Source of the DNA: Saccoglossus kowalevskii
Taxonomy: Eukaryota > Hemichordata > Enteropneusta > Harrimaniidae
NCBI RefSeq assembly: GCF_000003605.2
Contig: NW_003132848.1
Span: forward strand, 332,869 to 344,751
Length of the DNA: 11,883 nt
Reading direction: 5' to 3'
In this document: positions 6,672 through 11,883 of the stretch, piece by piece
How the letters are laid out: each line of letters opens with the position of its first letter
Position numbering within the stretch: the stretch's first letter is position 1
Position numbers and translations under genes: made by a program
The notes under the pieces: generated by a model
The model's database searches: none
Told to the model about the DNA's origin: nothing
Seen by the model: the letters and a program-made list of their open reading frames with translations, nothing else

Positions 6672-7022
6672 TTAATTATTCAGCCCTATTCGATACTCGT
6701 CCTTCCGAAGGGGCTCCGAAGTCTTCATGTCTTCAGTGTTGTTCATCGGTGCCATACTGTTAACGGCGTCAGTCGTCAAGTGCAGTTTCCGAGTCGTCTC
6801 TGCCATCGAGCTGCTAGTTCGGTTCGCAAGAAAGACACACCTTCGCCATTTCACTTTTCTTCACAGGATGTCAATGTGTGTTAAACACCTGCCCGGGATC
6901 TCCACTCACGTATCACGGGGAATTTCTTCTTCTCTGGGTTCTCCACACGTGTCAGGGGGAATCTCGTCTTGTCTCTCTATCGCGTCCTCTTGAGGTACGG
7001 GATCGGGAAAGTCACTTAAACC
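6672..7022 (-). pseudogene. Weak coding-like remnant, unrecognised
   Basis: One minus-strand frame stays open from 7022 to a TAA at 6672-6674 except for two TGA codons (at 6906-6908 and 6861-6863). The first segment is acidic and proline-rich, with EIPPDTCGEPREEEIPRDT just before the first TGA. The last segment contains an ATG in fair context (MAETTRKLHLTTDAVNS) and ends YRIGLNN. GC content is higher than in the flanks. Both TGAs could be decayed CGA codons. I recognise no family. The two EIP-DT units match a diverged 40-bp tandem repeat in the DNA. About five stops would be expected by chance in this length, so two is suggestive but weak. Parts of the + strand are open here too. Confidence 0.2.
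6898..6965. repeat. Diverged direct repeat, about 40-bp period
   Basis: atctccactcacgtatcacg (6898-6917, continuing ggggaatttc) and gttctccacacgtgtcaggg (6938-6957, continuing ggaatctc) align with a few mismatches and a small gap. Start-to-start distance is 40 bp. The copies are old or fast-evolving. Confidence 0.55.
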
Positions 7023-7126
7023 TTACAGTCAAATAGACGCACACAACAAAATACGTTTCATTTCTCGTCTTTAGTCAGTCAGTCGAGTACTCGATAAGAC
7101 ACAGCGCCCTGGGGAAAAGTCTCCAT

Positions 7127-7292
7127 GACTATCGCAAGGCTGACCCAAGACTCTCTCTAGACTGCGTCAAGACTCGCCCCAAGACTCTCCAGGACTGCAT
7201 CAAGACTCGCCCCAAGACTCTCCAAGACTATCGCAAGGCTGACCCAAGACTCAACCCTAGACAGCCTTAAGACTCTCCCCAAGACTGCGTCT
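7127..7292. repeat. 33-bp minisatellite, about five copies
   Basis: Units start at 7127, 7160, 7193, 7226 and about 7260. Units two and three are near-identical (one internal difference, gactgcgtcaag against gactgcatcaag). Units one and four share an exact 27-bp start at 7127-7153 and 7226-7252, giving a higher-order A-B-B-A pattern with a 99-bp offset. Each unit also contains two half-units built on caagactc, so the array likely grew from a shorter motif. Although 33 is a multiple of three, no long frame crosses the array on either strand. Confidence 0.88.
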
Positions 7293-8731
7293 ATCCTCGT
7301 GTACTCGCCAAGACCAACTTAAAAACAACTTTATTCACTTTCAAAACCTTAACCAAATACAAAGAAGTATTAAGACTCTAAGGCGTGGTCTTCAATCATA
7401 CAGCCAATCACACTAAGTACTGAACACGTCATATCTTTTGATTAATCGCTCACTACATTAATAACTGCGAATACCAAATGTCAGAAATAGTAGTCCGAAT
7501 AGCGACGGTTATCTCGTAATTAGTTCCAAATCACTGAGCCAATTTCCGTCCAGAACCTCGCATGGGTCTAAACGATGACAGACATAACACAGCCATTCGC
7601 TAGTAATCAGCTAATTAAGTCGATTAACAGATACGTGCAAATAATTTCATCATAGTAGCACCAAATTGGCCCACTTATGGTTAGTTTAAATTGAAGCCTA
7701 CATTACAATCTTTGCAATGGTGTTAAAACTATGTCCCAGCAGAGTACTCCGCGCATGCAGTAGACGACGGAAACTTGAACTGTTTTTGAACTCAGTGTGA
7801 ACTACAGTAATAATAGTGATAATTCTCGGACGTGTGTTGGCTAGTATAAGTGTAGTGTAACGCACGTTTTTAATGTGTGGATTAGTAACAGACATTGAAT
7901 AATAAATGCTCTTTTTTCCTATTTTTCAAGATTCCGTTTTCAATTTATTGATAATTACGTTTAAATGAAAGTTCAAAGTTGAAATAATTCCTCGAGGAGA
8001 ACACGAATAATAAAATGCTCGAAATAGACGAAATTTTCTTTCACGCGAAAATTTTATTGCGTGAAAAATTCCCGTTCTACAGTATGTTAAGACGCCTTAT
8101 CTGTAGATAATTTGCTGTTTGCTGCTAGATCAACAAGCAAATATTATAATCACAGTAAACAGCGGAAATAATGATGGAACCTTTATACCTTTATGATCAC
8201 ATCATACATTAACGCATTGACTATATTTGAAGAGTTGTGTCGCATCCGGGATAAAAAACATCACTGTAGACATATAAAATAGTTACATACTATAACGCGT
8301 ATTGTGTTCTATTTTGTTGTAAACTCTCATGAGAATATGAATAATTGTACAGTTTTATGAAGTGTCTTTAATCACAAGCCATTAGGTAATTAGTTTATAT
8401 ATTTATAAAGTTCTGTTCCGGATGAAACAATGAATGTATGACGTACGTGTGACCTATATGATGACCCATACAATGCAGTAAATGAAATGAGTACAAATGC
8501 ATAAAACAATTATGGCACGTTCCATATTTTGTATTTCAGTCTCTGTATTTATTCAAATTCCACAAGTCATAAATGGGAAATAGTTAACTTCACACCTATT
8601 TGAGATTAAAACTAAACTCACTAAATGGTAAATAAACATCCTTAATACAAATGTAGTGGAATTCTGCATTTACAGTTATAAATGTAAACCTGGAACTGCT
8701 TTACAGTAACTTTGGGGTAAAGTTTTGACTT
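7293..8731. other. AT-rich DNA, no gene seen
   Basis: No supported gene. The only notable item is a possible hairpin at 8039-8066. A 65-codon minus-strand frame (7698-7895) has no recognisable content. A GCGCATGC word at 7751-7758 recalls an NRF-1 half site but stands alone. Confidence 0.6.
8039..8066. repeat. Hairpin, 8-bp perfect stem
   Basis: tttcacgc (8039-8046) and gcgtgaaa (8059-8066) are exact reverse complements with a 12-nt AT-rich loop. It lies in AT-rich DNA with no nearby gene. A short transposon end is possible, but no target duplication is visible. Confidence 0.5.
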
Positions 8732-9100
8732 TTAACAACAAGTAACAAATTCAAAACGCCGGTATATATCAATAATTGTTAGTACAATGTTATCATTAGT
8801 AGACTGAACATATACTAGCATAGAGTCACCATGTATCGACCATATTACTTGATTGTCCAAAGGCTTGTCTGATAAAACACTGTCATAACAAAACAGAAAG
8901 TGTCCATGCTTTAGTATTCCGGTAGAAATCGATATTGAATTTCCTGACTTACATACTATATGCCAATGAAAAAGTCCTTCTCTGTAGCTAGACACTTTTT
9001 TGTTGGAACCTGTTCGCGTTTCCTTTGGTCCTATAATCCCCGAATAGTTGGTACTATAATCGCGGTAGCAAAATATATAATGAAAGCAACATGGTAACAA
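8732..9100 (-). CDS. Possible exon, faint CUB-like pattern
   Basis: A minus-strand frame of about 122 codons ends at a TAA (8732-8734). There is no convincing start codon, so if real it is an exon entered by splicing; one AG (ttatag, around 9053-9058 on the + strand) lies in frame but has a weak pyrimidine tract. The peptide reads NYSGIIGPKETRTG, then SYREGLFHWHIVCKSGNSIS and HFLFCYDSVLSDKPL, then HGDSMLVYVQSTNDN. Spacing of G-I, Y, W-H-I, C-Y-D and the late S-x-L-x-V-x-x-x-S/T resembles CUB domains of secreted animal proteins. The first CUB cysteine pair is missing, so the match is loose. A frame this long is uncommon in AT-rich DNA, but one or so may arise by chance in the window. Confidence 0.2.
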   Translation of the reverse strand: MLPCCFHYIFCYRDYSTNYSGIIGPKETRTGSNKKVSSYREGLFHWHIVCKSGNSISISTGILKHGHFLFCYDSVLSDKPLDNQVIWSIHGDSMLVYVQSTNDNIVLTIIDIYRRFEFVTCC

Positions 9101-9424
9101 TCGTTAATCGTTTCATCCTACTTGGTTTTGAAGTAAATGTCATTCACAAAGTCAGCAAGCACACACCTTCTCGTATAGGCAATGTGCTGTGGTTTACAAT
9201 AAATTGGTACCCCATTAAAAAAAGGCTGCAATATTATGCGACCATGTGTTTAATGAAAGAGAATTATTGGTCATCACATTTAAAGTGTTTTGTGTAGATA
9301 TAATAAAAACACTTTTGAACGGACACATTTCCAGATGTTCCTCTTCCAAGACTATTTAGTCAGATTCCATATCCTTTGTGTTCTCTGCTATGCCGACTTT
9401 GACCGATATTAATTTTTTGACTCC

Positions 9425-9441
9425 AGTGTGCGAAGCACACT
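9425..9441. repeat. Hairpin, 7-bp perfect stem with 3-nt loop
   Basis: agtgtgc (9425-9431) and gcacact (9435-9441) pair around gaa. A similar tttgac word flanks it on both sides (tttttgactcc before, ctttgacgcc after). No function is inferred. Confidence 0.5.
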
Positions 9442-9755
9442 TTGACGCCGTTAAATTGCACTTTTAGGAAGACAGATTTATTTGAATAGCACGACACTTT
9501 CTCGGCATACATTTCTGTACTTTACCGTTACTAGACAAAATGTCCTAGCCATATACAATAATAACAGTTCTCAGCTCTCGATGTGTTGCAATTATTTCTC
9601 TGTCTTCAATGTACATATCGATTGAATGTACCCGGTAAATTAAAGTTTCTTTTCAGACAACGACAATGGCAAGTTCTTTATGCTTGTCTTTGGGGATTTA
9701 GTTCCATTCTACAACTCATTAACAGAGAAAATATCACCACAATGTAGTTGTTATT

Positions 9756-9809
9756 GTCAGGGCTTTCTAAAACAAGCCTATTGTCGGGATATTCTAAAAT
9801 AAGCCTGTT
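9756..9809. repeat. Tandem duplication of 27 bp, two copies
   Basis: Copies at 9756-9782 and 9783-9809 share ttctaaaa-aagcct-tt and differ at six of 27 positions, five of them transitions. The copies are adjacent with no spacer, so this is a local duplication that has since decayed. Confidence 0.75.
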
Positions 9810-10174
9810 AAAGCAAACTAGTACTGTTTATTGTTTATTGTGTACTGTAATGTCCCCAAAGTAATCAGTTAATACGATAATTCGAGACCTTTTAAATAAA
9901 AATAAAACAAAATAATAAAATACAGTAATGTCAAATTGTCAACATAAATTAATTAGTAAGTATACAGCTACACGCCATTAAAAGAGTATGCTATGTTTCC
10001 ACTTCAGTGTGAACGTATCGTGTGTACATTGTATAGTGCAAGTAGTAAGAGCAAAACGTAGACACTCAGCAGGGATTCTATGATTGATGTCAGTACATAA
10101 CTGCACATGCGTGATCTGCGGCAACATTTTCCATATCTCATCTAAGTACATGTCGTGGTGTAGCATTATAGCAA

Positions 10175-10522
10175 TTGCTCTACAGTCAAAGTTTGGTCAC
10201 ATTTGCAAACACTGATTTTATGTTGTACCTACATCTGTATGTACCAACTAATGAGCAACATACTAGCAGTGTGTGGTTTTTTTACGACACATCAAACAAA
10301 GTTATTTTACTTGAGACAAATTTCATAGTTTCTAACTACGCACAATTTATCACGGATGCCTTCAAAAACTCTCACGTGGTCAGTATATGGCAGCTTCATG
10401 CTTCATACAAATACTGTGGCACAATTCAGCCTTATAAACAAGATTATTTGTTTTTGTTGAAGAAGATTCAGGTAGATTGTACATATCCCATGATGAAACT
10501 TCCAAAGTGCAGTTACATTTAA
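10175..10522 (+). CDS. Isolated ORF or exon, unrecognised
   Basis: The frame is open for about 115 codons to a TAA at 10520-10522; its first ATG is at 10220. The peptide is rich in aromatic residues and has two charged/aromatic stretches (SVWFFYDTSNKVILLETNF, then VVSIWQLHASYKYCGTIQ). I recognise no family. If it is an exon, a fair acceptor (ctctacag ending 10185) precedes it and a good donor, cag/gtagat, is at 10469-10477, giving an exon of about 286 bp. No promoter or matching neighbouring exon was seen. AT-rich DNA makes frames of this length rare but not exceptional, so chance is a serious alternative. Confidence 0.15.
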   Translation: MLYSQSLVTFANTDFMLYLHLYVPTNEQHTSSVWFFYDTSNKVILLETNFIVSNYAQFITDAFKNSHVVSIWQLHASYKYCGTIQPYKQDYLFLLKKIQVDCTYPMMKLPKCSYI

Positions 10523-10883
10523 CTGCAGTGAATAACATATCAACCAAGCTGATTGCCGATTAGTGTACGTTAACATATTGATTGACATTTATAGACATTT
10601 AATAATGCTAAAAAAAGGAGGCATCTTTCGTTCAATATCATGAAGTAAACAAGAGCTTGAGTGTCATGTTCACGTATTGATTGTGTTGGCATGAAATAAT
10701 TTTCACTGAACGAGATATTTTCATTTACTATCACGAGTTACGAATATGCAGTAGTTTTATAATTGTAGTGAGGTGTGTTGTCTGGGGTCTCACGGCATTA
10801 AAGGGCAGCAATCGTCGCGCTGTGCATGTGCGAAATTTGTGTTGATAAACATTGATTTTCCCACAATTCAATACGCTCTTCTA
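10523..10883. other. AT-rich DNA, no gene seen
   Basis: No frame, repeat or structured element that I can support. Confidence 0.6.
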
Positions 10884-11079
10884 ATGCAAATCACAAGTAT
10901 GAGGTTTGCCCCGGGCGCCACTTGCACTAATTACCGCCGGTGACTCCTTCAATACCTTTCAATCACCTAAAAATACGTAATTAAATCTCGGTAACGTCTC
11001 AGTTTGTACTCATTGATCTACGCAACGGTCAAAGTCGCCATCTTAGTTTATATGAGACCCATCTATCTTGCGCATGCGA
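10884..11079. promoter_or_regulatory. Promoter-like GC-richer patch
   Basis: Within AT-rich DNA this patch has an octamer ATGCAAAT (10884-10891) and a GC run ccccgggcgcc (10909-10919). It also has gtcgccatctt (11034-11044), a YY1-type AAGATGGCGAC on the minus strand, and tgcgcatgcga (11069-11079), close to the NRF-1 palindrome. Together they resemble a TATA-less animal promoter, perhaps bidirectional or pointing to the minus strand. No convincing first exon is seen on either side: the ATG in the YY1 site opens a frame of only seven codons. Motif calls are by eye. Confidence 0.2.
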
Positions 11080-11883
11080 CGACTACAGCCCTTCAAGTGA
11101 ATATCATCAGAATTCATCACGTGGTATTTATGCAGGTTCGTCAACAAAGTGATAATTCAACACAAAACTGTGGGTGCAAGAATGTTTTATTATATGTTCC
11201 AGTCTATACAAACAAAATTCAACATCTTTTCTCATAGTATCTTATAACGCTCTGACTTAAGATAGGAAATCACCAATCTCTGTTCTTAAAACCAATCATA
11301 CTTCAAATAGACGATGCGGTACATAGTTGCAAATCGAAAGTGCGATGTCTTTTACTTGAATATTTGAATGAATAAGAATAATCAAATATTGATAATAATT
11401 AAATATGTAATATAGACGAAAATGCATATTTAAAAAAGTCATGTTGCCTTTGCATCACATTACAATAAAACGTTCTTAAGATGACACTAATAGGCATGTA
11501 CATAAGCATATCTGAACGAACACTGATGTGTGCTGTTTTTTTTACATGTTTTCTTTCTCACTGCATTTGTAATTTTTGTTTATATTTTCCGTTTTCTGTG
11601 ATGATATGAAATACCTTACATGAGTGAAATATGTTACAGATAAAAAAAGTATAATGAACGAAATAAATTTATTCTTTGCACGCTCAAAATATATTTCGTA
11701 GTTTCAAATAAAGATTCATACATATTTTTTTGTGTTTTTCATATATTTTAAATTGTGGAAGTGGTCATTAATCAAACTGTTTTATATGAATACATCTTTA
11801 CAACACGACAGGTTACATTGACGATAATGACTGGTGTATATTAGAAATTGCAATAATGCGTATTTAATAATAAATAGAATTAG
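11080..11883. other. AT-rich DNA, no gene seen
   Basis: No supported gene. Poly-A/T runs and taataa/aataaa words are frequent, as expected from composition. The 77-codon frame at 11004-11237 overlaps the promoter-like patch and has no family signal. Confidence 0.6.

Larger units (their letters stand above)
9101..10174. other. AT-rich DNA, no gene seen
   Basis: No supported gene. It holds a small hairpin (9425-9441) and a 27-bp tandem duplication (9756-9809), described separately. A 68-codon plus frame at 9091-9297 has no family signal. Confidence 0.6.

Noticed and set aside
9091-9297. 68-codon plus ORF with strong start context and AATAAA just after the stop
   Set aside because: No family motif and no promoter; AATAAA is common in this AT-rich DNA. 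Chance is the simpler reading.
1-11883. CRISPR array, bacterial operon or phage content
   Set aside because: No regular repeat-spacer pattern, dense coding or ribosome-binding-site layout. The only tandem array is the 33-bp minisatellite, which has no unique spacers.

Overview
The window looks like animal nuclear DNA, most likely an invertebrate. I see no operons, ribosome-binding-site spacing or dense coding. The only firmly recognisable genes belong to a decayed Ty3/gypsy (Metaviridae) LTR retrotransposon, followed by AT-rich, gene-poor DNA. The sequence alone does not fix the species.

Positions 1 to about 5886 hold the 3' part of the retrotransposon on the + strand; gag, protease and the 5' LTR would lie upstream of the window. 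Read left to right, pol gives the protease-RT linker (2-325), reverse transcriptase (326-1080, changing frame near 870), RNase H (1081-1596), a linker and broken zinc-binding integrase N-terminus (1597-2143), the integrase core (2144-2620), a GPY/F-type C-terminal region (about 2831-3002) and a long unbroken C-terminal tail (to the stop at 3693-3695). I count at least seven in-frame stop codons, four frame changes and several small deletions, so this copy cannot make a working polyprotein. About 1.08 kb with no convincing coding follows (3696-4779). Next come a purine-rich tract and a probable 3' LTR (4780 to about 5886). This LTR has a CRE/CCAAT/YY1-like cluster at its left, a TATA box at 5707-5713 and AATAAA at 5856-5861. 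An antisense 120-codon ORF of unknown meaning lies inside the LTR.

Positions 5887-7320 are non-coding or heavily decayed. They comprise a G-poor, A/C-rich stretch (5887-6480), a weak minus-strand coding-like remnant (6672-7022) and a 33-bp minisatellite (7127-7292). Positions 7293-11883 are AT-rich DNA with small repeats and hairpins. Two isolated ORFs over 110 codons might be exons: 8732-9100 on the minus strand, with a faint CUB-like look, and 10175-10522 on the plus strand, unrecognised. A GC-richer patch with promoter-like motifs lies at 10884-11079. I found no RNA gene, CRISPR array or complete host gene. I did not find a clear new system. The best leads are the intact pol tail with its duplicated basic motif and the unusual LTR.
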